In this document: piece after piece, positions 1 through 7,635 of the stretch | Position numbering within the stretch: position 1 is the first letter of the stretch | Layout: every line of letters starts with the position of its first letter | DNA from: CAYJXJ01 sp964374095 | GTDB taxonomy: Bacteria; Elusimicrobiota; Elusimicrobia; UBA1565; UBA9628 | Reading direction: 5' to 3' | Length of the DNA: 14,757 nucleotides | Assembly: GCA_964374095.1 (NCBI GenBank) | Contig: CAYJXJ010000114.1 | Span: 1 to 14,757, forward strand | The notes under the pieces: generated by a model | Told to the model about the DNA's origin: nothing | The model's database searches: none | Seen by the model: the letters and a program-made list of their open reading frames with translations, nothing else | Position numbers and translations under genes: made by a program

Positions 1-42
1 CTCCGACGAGGTCGTCATTAATTTTGGCGAAATAGCGCATCA

Positions 43-282
43 TTGAGGATAAAATATGGCCGTGACGAAATCGCTTCGCTCTTCGGGAAGGACTATGATG
101 AGGCCGTCGAAAAGCTACGTGCGGTAGGGATTCTGAGGCACGATGGAAAGAAGGCCATCTATTCGGTCGCAAAGCTATTCGCGCCGGGGTTGAGTGTCTA
201 CGCTACGATAGCGCGCAAGGCTAAAGAATCGGCCACAATTGAACGCCATGCCGCCGTTCCGCCTGACGACGCCTCGGTGTGA
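43..282 (+). CDS. Unrecognised 79-aa protein, possible winged-helix fold
   Basis: I do not recognise this protein. Residues about 8-45 have a pattern typical of a winged helix: a short helix (RDEIASLFGK), a second helix (YDEAVEKLRAVGIL), then a basic turn and strand (RHDGKKAIYSV). DNA binding is therefore plausible but not shown. The start would be TTG at 43 with no clear Shine-Dalgarno. The TTG overlaps a TGA at 44-46 that ends another open frame entering from the left edge (codons from base 2, ending GEIAHH). The pair could be translationally coupled through TTGA, or one gene split by a frameshift, because GEIAHH followed by LRIKYGRDEIA reads naturally. Base composition is lower in GC than the operons to the right, which suits an accessory element next to the tRNA. 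Its C-terminal 20 residues are low in hydrophobic content. It could be the tail of a larger phage or island protein. Confidence 0.45.
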   Translation: MRIKYGRDEIASLFGKDYDEAVEKLRAVGILRHDGKKAIYSVAKLFAPGLSVYATIARKAKESATIERHAAVPPDDASV

Positions 283-327
283 CTGGAATCTCGGCAGTAT
301 GTCCGACCGATTGGGTGAGAAAAGCCA

Positions 328-399
328 AGCCGAGGATGGGATTCGAACCCACAACCTAACGCTTACGAAGCGTTTGCTCTGCCGTTGAGCTACCTCGGC
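328..399 (-). tRNA. tRNA-Thr (anticodon CGT)
   Basis: Read on the minus strand, the sequence folds as a full cloverleaf of 72 nt. The acceptor stem is GCCGAGG with CCTCGGC, all seven pairs Watson-Crick. The D stem is GCTC with GAGC, and the anticodon stem is AACGC with GCGTT. The anticodon loop is TTCGTAA, giving CGT, which reads ACG (Thr). The T arm is GTGGG-TTCGAAT-CCCAT with one G-U pair at its base, and the variable loop is five bases. The discriminator base is U and no CCA is encoded, so CCA must be added after transcription. No terminator-like hairpin is seen just downstream (below 328). A tyrosine recombinase remnant abuts the 5' end, and a lower-GC tract lies beyond the 3' end, so this tRNA is probably an integration site. 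Confidence 0.95.
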
Positions 400-700
400 G
401 TGAAGCGATGATTTGGTCGATTCCCTCGACCAACTCCGAGTCTAGCAAATTCCCGCCAGCCGGTGCCTTGGGCGGAAGTGTCCCAAAAGTGTCCACTCCC
501 GGGCCGTCGGCCACGTAGCCGCACAGCTTGTCCATCGCCGCGCCGTACACCCGCGTCGCCGTCCTCTTGTTGGCGGGCGAGAGGTGGCCGTAGCGCTTGT
601 CCACCATCTCGGCCGTACTGTTCTCTACCAAAGGACGGAGGGGAGGACTCAACTCGATGCCCCCTGCCGTAAGCCTCCCCGGGGGGCGGTGAGTTGCCCG
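356..700 (-). pseudogene. Tyrosine recombinase (integrase) C-terminal remnant
   Basis: Only the end of a phage-type integrase is present. The stretch MVDKRYGHLSPANKR, followed by TATRVYGAAMDKL, matches the usual C-terminus of tyrosine recombinases, where the Tyr of RYGHLSP is the nucleophile that attacks DNA. The catalytic core with its Arg and His residues is missing. Upstream, the frame continues only as Gly/Pro-rich sequence without integrase character (from about 660 rightward), and no start codon there would give a full enzyme. The frame reads past the usual end, and its last residues (SSTAEQTLRKR) are simply the tRNA-Thr translated, with the stop inside the tRNA at 356-358. Such read-through tails occur where an integrase gene abuts its tRNA target. 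The 5' boundary of the remnant is approximate. I infer a decayed integrated element; the fragment cannot be active. Confidence 0.7.
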
Positions 701-752
701 CGTTGTCTAGTCGGGTTGCCCCTTGCGGCCATCGCCCGCGGTTCTCGCAAAC

Positions 753-772
753 CACCTCCATCGGTGGAGGTG
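753..772. terminator. Perfect 8-bp inverted repeat after livF, possible terminator
   Basis: CACCTCCA and TGGAGGTG form a perfect 8-bp stem around the 4-base loop TCGG (CCGA when read on the minus strand). It lies about 50 nt beyond the livF stop codon, where the leftward liv transcript should end. There is no T-run after the stem on the minus strand, only GTTTGCG, so it is not a textbook intrinsic terminator. It could work with Rho, protect the 3' end of the mRNA, or be a protein site. The rest of the 653-824 gap shows no convincing gene. Confidence 0.4.
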
Positions 773-824
773 AGCACCGGTGAAATACCGCCGGCGCTTG
801 GCGTCGCCGATCAGCCGCCCCGGG

Positions 825-1537
825 TCAAAGCCCCAGGTAGGCCTTGTGGACGGCGGGGTTGCCCAGGAGGGAGGCGCTCGAATCCTCCAGAGTGATCTCG
901 CCGGTCTCGAGCACGTAGCCCCGGGACGCCGTCTCCAGGGCCATCTTGGCGTTCTGCTCGACCAGAAAGACCGTGACGCCCTCGGCGTTCACCCGGCGGA
1001 TCACCTCGAAGATCTTCTCGACGATGACCGGGGCCAATCCCATGGAGGGCTCATCGAGCATGAGCAGGCGCGGCCGCATCATCAGCGCCCGGGCCATGGC
1101 CACCATCTGCTGCTCGCCACCGGAAAGGGTGCCGGCGAGCTGCTTGCGGCGCTTGCCGATGATCGGGAAGAGCTCCAAGATGCGGGCGAAGTCCCCCGCG
1201 AGGGAATCCTCCCGGGAGTAGGCGCCCATCTCGAGGTTCTCCCAGACGCTCAGCCGCGGGAAGAGGCGGCGGCCCTCGGGAACCAGCGCGATGCCCAGCC
1301 TCGCGACCGCATGGGCGGGCCGGCCGCCGAGCGAGCTCCCCTCGAAAATGATTCGCCCCTGGTCCGGGGGCATGAGCCCGGCGATAGTCTTCAACAGGGT
1401 GGTCTTGCCGGCCCCGTTGCTGCCGATCAGGGTCACGATCTCCCCGGCCCGCACCTCGAGAGTGACGCCCTTGATGGCCCGGATCTTGCGGCCGTAAACC
1501 GCGTGCACGTCGTGGACCTCGAGCAGTTTCGGCGCGC

Positions 1538-1541
<4 letters not shown>
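825..1541 (-). CDS. livF: LivF-type ABC transporter ATP-binding protein
   Basis: This is the second ATPase of a branched-chain amino-acid-type importer (HAAT family), acting at the inner face of the cytoplasmic membrane with LivG, LivH and LivM. The GTG at 1539-1541 overlaps the livG stop (GTGA) and gives 238 aa, the usual LivF length; the open frame runs further upstream but there is only a shadow of livG. Visible motifs are Walker A GSNGAGKTT at residues 40-48, the signature LSGGEQQMVAMARAL, Walker B LLMLDEPSMGL, and the switch region FLVEQNAKMAL. Gln in place of the usual switch His is, as I recall, normal for LivF and distinguishes it from LivG. It is the last gene of the livKHMGF operon. 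Substrate cannot be read from the ATPase. Confidence 0.95.
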
Positions 1542-2304
<763 letters not shown>

Positions 2305-2308
<4 letters not shown>

Positions 2309-3261
2309 CCCTTCAGTTCCGCCTGCCGGCGTTTGGAGGGGAGCAGGCCCTCGGGCCGGAAAATCACGACCAGCACCAGGATGAGGCCGAAGAGGAGATA
2401 GCGGTAGTTGATGAGCTCCTTGGACAGGAGGGCCTGCATCATGGGAGGGCTGCCGCTGAGGATCAACGCCCCGAGGAGTATGCCCCACACCGAACCCATC
2501 CCGCCGAGAACCACGATCGAGACGATGAGCACCGATTCCCAGAACACGAAGGACTCGGGGGTGACGAAACCCTCCCAATAGGCGAAGACCGCGCCGGCCG
2601 CGCCGGCGAAAGCCGCGCTGATGGTGAAGGCCAGGAGCTTGAGCTTGGCGACGTCGAGCCCGACGAGACGGGCCGCCGTCTCGTCCTCGCGGATGGCGAC
2701 CCAGGCCCGGCCGAGGCGGGAGTCCTCCAGGCGCCGCGAGACGTAGATCGAGATGACGATCAGAGCGAGTATGAGATAATAGAAGGGGATGTTGCCGACC
2801 ATCGGCGCGCCGAAGAAGCGCGCGGGAGAAACCTGGATGCCTTTGGGACCGTTGGTCCAGGCGTCGAGGTTGTTGATGCTCAAGCGGGCGATCTCGCCGA
2901 AACCCATGGTGACGACGGCCAGGTAGTCGCCGCGCAGGCGCAGGATCGTTATCCCGAGGACCGCCCGTACCGCGACGGCGGCGGCCACAGCTATCAGGGC
3001 GGCCGCGGGGGCGGACGTTCCATGGGCCGCGGCGATCGCGGCGGCGTAGGCCCCGACCGCGAAGAAGGCGATGTAGCCCAGATCGAAGAGGCCCACGTAG
3101 CCGAGCGTGAAGTTAAGCCCCAAGCCCAGGAGCATGTAGAGGCCCACCAGCCCCCCCACGCGGATGGGATACTCCTGGCCGGCGGCGCGCAGGATCAGCG
3201 GCAGCGCGGCCGCGGCGGCCAGGAGAATCCACGGAATCCTCGATTTAAGGCGGCGCGTCAT
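2305..3261 (-). CDS. livM: LivM-type ABC transporter permease
   Basis: Integral membrane permease of the liv importer, 318 aa. It starts RRLKSRIPW, a basic cytoplasmic N-terminus, then runs through about eight hydrophobic segments. The conserved family stretch GLGLNFTLGYVGLFDLGYIAFFAVGAYAAA is recognisable in residues about 46-75 (LNFTLGYVGLFDLG at its core). A second landmark, IREDETAARLVGLDV, is the cytoplasmic coupling loop that contacts the ATPases, followed by the permease motif LAFTISAAFAGAAGA. The C-terminus ends in a typical FRPEGLLPSKRR tail. It begins 4 nt after the livH stop and overlaps livG. Length and motifs are normal and no damage is seen. Confidence 0.94.
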
Positions 3262-3265
3262 GGCC

Positions 3266-4165
3266 TCAGACCTTCTCCGCGATCTTCTCGCCGAGCAGGC
3301 CCGACGGGCGGACCAGGAGAACCGCGATGAGGACCGAGAAGGCGATGACGTCCTTCCACTGGTTGCCGTCGGGGAGGTAGCCGGAGGCCATGGTCTCGAT
3401 GAAGCCGAGGATGATCCCCCCGAGCACGGCTCCCCGGATGTTTCCGATGCCGCCGAGCACGGCCGCCGTGAAGGCCTTGGCCCCGGGGAGGAACCCCAGA
3501 TTGTATTTGATGGAGGCGTACTTCATGCCGTAGAGCACTCCGGCGGCGCCGCCCAGCGCCCCGCCCACGAGGAAGGTCAAGGCGATCACACGGCCGGAGT
3601 CGATGCCCATGAGTCCCGCCGCCTCCAAGTCGTCGGAACAGGCGCGCATGGCCTTGCCCGGCCGGGTTCGCTCCACGAAAAAATGCAGGGCCATCATGAG
3701 GCCGACCGCCGCGGCCAGGATCAGCAGATCGAGCGAGCGCACCGTGGCCCCGCCCACGTCGAATTGGGGAAGGCGCATGATTTCGGGGAAAGGCTGGGAC
3801 TGCGTGCTGACCCACAGAAAGACCGCGTTCTGCAAAATGATCGAAACCCCGATGGCCGAGATGAGCGGGGCCAGGCGGGAGATATGCCGCAGCGGCCGGT
3901 AGGCCAGCCTCTCGACGACCGCGTTGAGGACGCCCGCCCCGGCCATGCTCGCCAGGAACAAGACGCAGAGCCCCAGCGGGCCGCTCCCGAGGCCGGCGGG
4001 AAGCACCGCGGCCAGGGCCAGGGCGATGAAGGCCCCGATCATCAGCACCTCGGAATGAGCGAAGTTGATCATCGACAGGATGCCGTAGACCAACGTGTAG
4101 CCCAGCGCGATAAGGGAATAGATCGCCCCCAGGGTGAGGGCGTTGACGAGCTGCTGCGCGAGCAC
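3266..4165 (-). CDS. livH: LivH-type ABC transporter permease
   Basis: The other membrane permease of the liv importer, 299 aa, matching the usual 290-310. The start is GTG with no strong Shine-Dalgarno, 7 nt after the livK stop, so translation may depend on coupling to livK. The N-terminus QQLVNALTLGAIYSLIALGYTLVYGIL is the family hallmark (core GAIYSLIALGYTLVYG), and MINFAHSEVLMIGAF follows as the second signature. The coupling loop CSDDLEAAGLMGID and the motif GAVLGGIGNIRGAVLGG (second half) are also typical. The C-terminus is VLLVRPSGLLGEK. It should dimerise with LivM to form the channel. No domain is missing. Confidence 0.95.
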   Translation of the reverse strand: MLAQQLVNALTLGAIYSLIALGYTLVYGILSMINFAHSEVLMIGAFIALALAAVLPAGLGSGPLGLCVLFLASMAGAGVLNAVVERLAYRPLRHISRLAPLISAIGVSIILQNAVFLWVSTQSQPFPEIMRLPQFDVGGATVRSLDLLILAAAVGLMMALHFFVERTRPGKAMRACSDDLEAAGLMGIDSGRVIALTFLVGGALGGAAGVLYGMKYASIKYNLGFLPGAKAFTAAVLGGIGNIRGAVLGGIILGFIETMASGYLPDGNQWKDVIAFSVLIAVLLVRPSGLLGEKIAEKV

Positions 4166-4172
4166 CGGGGGG

Positions 4173-5351
4173 TCAGCCTTTCGGCTTGGGCGCCCCGTCC
4201 CCGCCGACCGCGGGGAAACTCCGGTCCTTGAAGTTCGCCTTCGTCATGGTGATGATCTTGTTGAGGGTGTCGCCCTTCTCATCGAATGAGGTCGTTCCCA
4301 GCAGCCCGGTGTAGCGGCTGCGGCGGATTTCCTCGATGAGCTTGGCGCGGTCGGGGCCCGTCTTTTCCAACGCCGTCAGGATGAGCTGGGCGGCCTCGTA
4401 GCCGAAGTGGTCGAAGGGCTTGAGCTCCTCGGAAGGCTTGGTGTAGCGCTGCTTGTACTTGGCGACGAACTCCTGCGCGGAAGGCAGCAGCTCGACGGGG
4501 ATGCCGACGATGGAGAGATACGCCCCGTCGGCCGACTCTCCCGCGACATCGAAGAGGTTGTTGGTCTTGGCCCCGTCGCCGGAGATGAACAGAGCCTTCA
4601 TCCCCAATTCGCGCATCTGCTTGACGATGAGCCCCGCCTCGGTGTAGAGCCCCCCGAAGTACACCCCCTCGGGATTGGCGGCCTTGATGCGGGTGAGCAG
4701 GGCCTTAAAGTCCTTGTCGCCCACGGACACTCCGTCCTCCGTGACGATCTTGCCCCCGAGCCCGACGAAGACCTTCTTGAATTCCTCGGCCAGCCCCTGG
4801 CCGTAAGGGGTCTTGTCATGGAGGATGGACACGGCGCGCTTGCCGAGGTCCTTATAGATGAAGCCCGCCGCGTAGGAGCCCTGCACGTCGTCGGTCGGCA
4901 CGACGCGAAACACCATCTTGGGGCCCGTCCAATCCGCCCGCGTCTGCTGCAGGGTGACCTCGGGGTTGGTGGCGGCCGGGGTGATCATGGGGATGCCCGC
5001 GCGGGCGTAGACCTTGGCCGCGGGGATGCTGCAGCCGGAGTTGTAGTGCCCGACCACCGCGACCACGCGCGGGTCGGAGACGATGAGATTGGCGACGTTG
5101 ACGGCTTCCTTGGGATCGGCCCGGTCGTCAAAGGGGACGGCCTCGAGCTTGAACTCGAACTTCTTGCCGGCGTTGATCTCGGCCACCGCCATCTCCACGG
5201 CCCGGCGCACGCCCTGCCCCTCGGTCCCGACATCCCCCGTCAGCGGCACGGCCACCGCGATGCGCACGACCCTTTCCTTGGGGGCGCAGGCCGCGAGAAT
5301 GTTGATGCCAAGCAGCATCCCGGCAAAATACGGTCGGCGGTTTCGACGCAT
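4173..5351 (-). CDS. livK: LivK-type substrate-binding lipoprotein
   Basis: Solute-binding protein of the liv importer, 392 aa, type I periplasmic-binding fold (Leu/Ile/Val-binding family). The mature part opens with IAVAVPLTGDVG and AVEMAVAEINAGK, the normal start of this family. VVGHYNSGCSIPAAKVYARAGIPMITPAATNP spans the ligand-binding hinge (core GHYNSGCSIPAA). The signal peptide is short, and the sequence LAAC places a lipobox with Cys22 as the lipidated residue, so the protein is probably membrane-anchored rather than free in the periplasm. The ATG at 5349-5351 has a near-perfect Shine-Dalgarno upstream. It is the promoter-proximal gene of its operon. The ligand may be a branched-chain amino acid, but relatives bind amides, urea and aromatic compounds, so specificity is open. 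Confidence 0.93.
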   Translation of the reverse strand: MRRNRRPYFAGMLLGINILAACAPKERVVRIAVAVPLTGDVGTEGQGVRRAVEMAVAEINAGKKFEFKLEAVPFDDRADPKEAVNVANLIVSDPRVVAVVGHYNSGCSIPAAKVYARAGIPMITPAATNPEVTLQQTRADWTGPKMVFRVVPTDDVQGSYAAGFIYKDLGKRAVSILHDKTPYGQGLAEEFKKVFVGLGGKIVTEDGVSVGDKDFKALLTRIKAANPEGVYFGGLYTEAGLIVKQMRELGMKALFISGDGAKTNNLFDVAGESADGAYLSIVGIPVELLPSAQEFVAKYKQRYTKPSEELKPFDHFGYEAAQLILTALEKTGPDRAKLIEEIRRSRYTGLLGTTSFDEKGDTLNKIITMTKANFKDRSFPAVGGDGAPKPKG

Positions 5352-5357
5352 GGTACG

Positions 5358-5365
5358 ACCTCCTT
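5358..5365 (-). promoter_or_regulatory. Strong Shine-Dalgarno for livK
   Basis: On the minus strand the sequence reads AAGGAGGT, a full anti-16S match, 6 nt before the livK ATG. It is the strongest ribosome site in the window, fits high production of the binding protein relative to the permeases, and fixes the livK start. Confidence 0.85.
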
Positions 5366-5409
5366 AAGATGGCGTCAAGCGGTCGAGTCTACCAAAAAGC
5401 TAGGATAGA

Positions 5410-5415
5410 ATCATA
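5410..5415 (-). promoter_or_regulatory. Possible -10 element of the liv operon
   Basis: On the minus strand the sequence reads TATGAT, five of six matches to the sigma70 -10 consensus, about 60 nt upstream of the livK ATG. No convincing -35 box lies 16-18 nt upstream, so the assignment is weak. It would need an activator or another -35-independent mode. Confidence 0.25.
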
Positions 5416-5475
5416 GCCGTCGCGATGAACTGGATCACGCGCGAAGGCGCCAAGACGGATCGAATCGCGTTGACT

Positions 5476-5505
5476 TTGCATCGGTCCGCCCCCATGATGT
5501 ATAAT
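5476..5505 (+). promoter_or_regulatory. Probable sigma70-type promoter of the hopanoid operon
   Basis: A perfect TATAAT -10 lies at 5500-5505. Eighteen bases upstream is TTGCAT (5476-5481), which keeps the TTG of the -35 consensus. A better TTGACT at 5470-5475 is 24 nt from the -10 and too far to pair with it. Transcription would start near 5512, giving a leader of about 75 nt before shc. No other good promoter is visible for the nine genes downstream. Confidence 0.55.
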
Positions 5506-5548
5506 AGCAGCCTGGTTTTTCCGACACCGACCCAAGAACCGGCGCTGG

Positions 5549-5563
5549 CGCGCCTCCGGCGCG
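5549..5563 (+). repeat. Short GC hairpin in the shc leader
   Basis: CGCGCC and GGCGCG form a perfect 6-bp stem with a TCC loop, about 15 nt before the AGGAG ribosome site (5579-5583). It lies within the predicted 5' leader of the hopanoid operon. It could affect ribosome access or pausing, but in GC-rich DNA such stems also arise by chance. Confidence 0.3.
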
Positions 5564-5588
5564 ACACCGGCCGGCCCCAGGAGCCCCG

Positions 5589-7634
5589 ATGATAAAGAGC
5601 CTCGTTACGGACTGGCTATCGCCGACGGACCGCCTCTACCCCAAACCGAAGGACTGGGCCGAGAACCTCCGTCCCAAGCTGTCGGTTCCCACCCCCCACG
5701 CGGACGTTCCGGCCAGCCTCCTCAACGCGGTCCGCATGGCCCAGAACTCCCTTTTGGCGGCGCAGAACCGGGAAGACGGCTTCTGGTGCGGGCCGCTCAA
5801 GGCCGATACCACCCTGGAATCCGACACCATCATGCTCCTCAATTTCCTGGGTCGGGGCAGTTCCGTGAAGGTGCGCCGCCTGGCCAACCACATCCTCCAA
5901 CAGCAATTGCCGGACGGCGGCTGGCCGATCTACAGGAATGGACCCGCGGATATCTCCGCGACGGTCAAGGCGTATTGGGCCCTGAAATTCGCCGGCCACG
6001 CCCCCAACGAGCCCACCTTGGCCAAGGCTCGCAAGCGCATACGGGAACTGGGGGGCGTGCACAAGGTCAACACCTACACCAAGCTTTACATGGCCGTCTT
6101 CGGCCAGTACGACTGGCGCGGCGTTCCGACCATACCCCCGGAGCTGATGGTATTTCCGAACTGGTTCTACTTCAACATCTACCAGATGTCGGCCTGGACC
6201 CGCTCCATCGTGGTCCCGCTCTCCGTGGTCTGGGCCTTCCAACCCGCGATCCCCTGCCCCCCGCATGCCGTTCTCGACGAGCTCTTCCCGGATTCGCGGC
6301 GCCACGTTTCCCTGGGAGAAGCCGTCGGTCCCCACGGAACGTTTTCGTGGACGAAGTTCTTCCTTTTCTGCGACTCGGCCCTCAAAGGCCTCGAGGGGCG
6401 CGGCCCGCACTGGATCCGCGTGTGGAGCCTGCGGCTGGCCGAGGACTGGATTCTCGAGCGCCTCCAGGATTCCGACGGCTGCGGCGCGATCTATCCCGGG
6501 ATCATCAACACCATCATGGCCATGAAGTGCCTGGGCTATCCCGACACCGACCCCCGCCTGGTCGAACAGCTTCAGATGCTCGACAAGCTCGAACTGCCGG
6601 GGGACGAACTCGAGTACCAGCCGTCTTGGTCGCCGGTATGGGACACGGCGATCTCCGCCATCGCCCTCGCGGAATCGGGAGTCGAGCGCAATCACCCGGC
6701 CCTGGTCCGCGCGGCGCAATGGCTCATCTCCAAGGAGATCAAGATCCCGGGCGACTGGGTCGTCAATAACCCGCGGGGTCCCATCGGGGGATGGCCCTTC
6801 CAGTTCGCCAACTCCTACTACCCCGACGTGGACGACTCCGCGATGGTGATGCTCGCCCTGCGCCATGTCTACCTGGACGAGCCCTTGAGCCTGGCCCGCG
6901 AAAAATCCTGCCTGCGCGGCCTCAATTGGGTGCTCTCCATGCAGTGCCAGAGCGGCGGTTGGGCGGCATTCGACAAGGACAACACCAAGTCCATCCTGAC
7001 CAAGATCCCGTTCGCCGACCACAACGCCATGATCGACCCCCCCTACGCCGACATCACGGGCCGGGTCCTCGAGTTCTTGGGCTACGTTGGATTCGACCGC
7101 AGCTACCCGGCGGTGGCCCGGGCCGTGCGCTTCTTGAGGAAGGAGCAGGAATCCGACGGGTCCTGGTACGGACGCTGGAGCGTCAATTACCTCTACGGCA
7201 CCTGGCAGGTCCTCCGCGGCTTGGCGGCGATTGATGAAGACATGACCGCCCCCTATATCAGGCAGGCCGTTGCCTGGCTGAGGTCCGTCCAGCGCAAGGA
7301 CGGCGGCTGGGGCGAGACCTGCGCCACCTACCACGATCCCAGGCTCAAGGGCCGCGGGCCCTCGACTCCCACCCAGACGGCGTGGGCGCTCATGGCCTTG
7401 ATGGCCGCGGGAGACTTCGATGAATCGGTCGAGCGCGGCGTGCGCTGCCTCATCGACACCCAGCGCGCCGACGGGACGTGGGATGAGGGCGAGTGGACCG
7501 GCACGGGCTTCCCCAAGGTCTTCTACCTCGAGTACACGATGTACCGGAACTACTTCCCGCTCCAGGCCCTGGGCACCTACCAGCGCGCTCTTAAGGAGTC
7601 GCGGCCGGCCGACATGGCCGAGGTGAGAGGTTAG
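5589..7634 (+). CDS. shc: Squalene-hopene cyclase
   Basis: Membrane-associated class II triterpene cyclase that folds squalene into hopene or hopanol. It has 681 aa, within the bacterial range though longer than the Alicyclobacillus enzyme because of N-terminal residues. The protonating DXDD motif is present as DVDD at residues 413-416 (YPDVDDSAMVML). QW repeats typical of the family are visible: QQLPDGGW near 115, MQCQSGGWAAFDKDN after the DVDD, QRKDGGWGETCATYHDP, and TQRADGTWDEGEWTGTGF near the C-terminus, followed by MYRNYFPLQALGTY. The ATG at 5589 has AGGAG 5 nt upstream. It is the first gene of the operon, 1 nt ahead of hpnH, as in other hopanoid clusters. No key motif is missing. Confidence 0.97.
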   Translation: MIKSLVTDWLSPTDRLYPKPKDWAENLRPKLSVPTPHADVPASLLNAVRMAQNSLLAAQNREDGFWCGPLKADTTLESDTIMLLNFLGRGSSVKVRRLANHILQQQLPDGGWPIYRNGPADISATVKAYWALKFAGHAPNEPTLAKARKRIRELGGVHKVNTYTKLYMAVFGQYDWRGVPTIPPELMVFPNWFYFNIYQMSAWTRSIVVPLSVVWAFQPAIPCPPHAVLDELFPDSRRHVSLGEAVGPHGTFSWTKFFLFCDSALKGLEGRGPHWIRVWSLRLAEDWILERLQDSDGCGAIYPGIINTIMAMKCLGYPDTDPRLVEQLQMLDKLELPGDELEYQPSWSPVWDTAISAIALAESGVERNHPALVRAAQWLISKEIKIPGDWVVNNPRGPIGGWPFQFANSYYPDVDDSAMVMLALRHVYLDEPLSLAREKSCLRGLNWVLSMQCQSGGWAAFDKDNTKSILTKIPFADHNAMIDPPYADITGRVLEFLGYVGFDRSYPAVARAVRFLRKEQESDGSWYGRWSVNYLYGTWQVLRGLAAIDEDMTAPYIRQAVAWLRSVQRKDGGWGETCATYHDPRLKGRGPSTPTQTAWALMALMAAGDFDESVERGVRCLIDTQRADGTWDEGEWTGTGFPKVFYLEYTMYRNYFPLQALGTYQRALKESRPADMAEVRG

Positions 7635-7635
7635 G

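Noticed and set aside
3164..5408. Long plus-strand open frames opposite livH and livK
   Set aside because: The minus strand carries clear LivH and LivK proteins; the plus-strand translations are His/Gly/Asp/Arg-rich shadows without domains.
5470..5505. TTGACT plus TATAAT as a standard promoter
   Set aside because: The spacer is 24 nt, well outside the 16-18 nt range. I prefer TTGCAT at 5476 with an 18-nt spacer.
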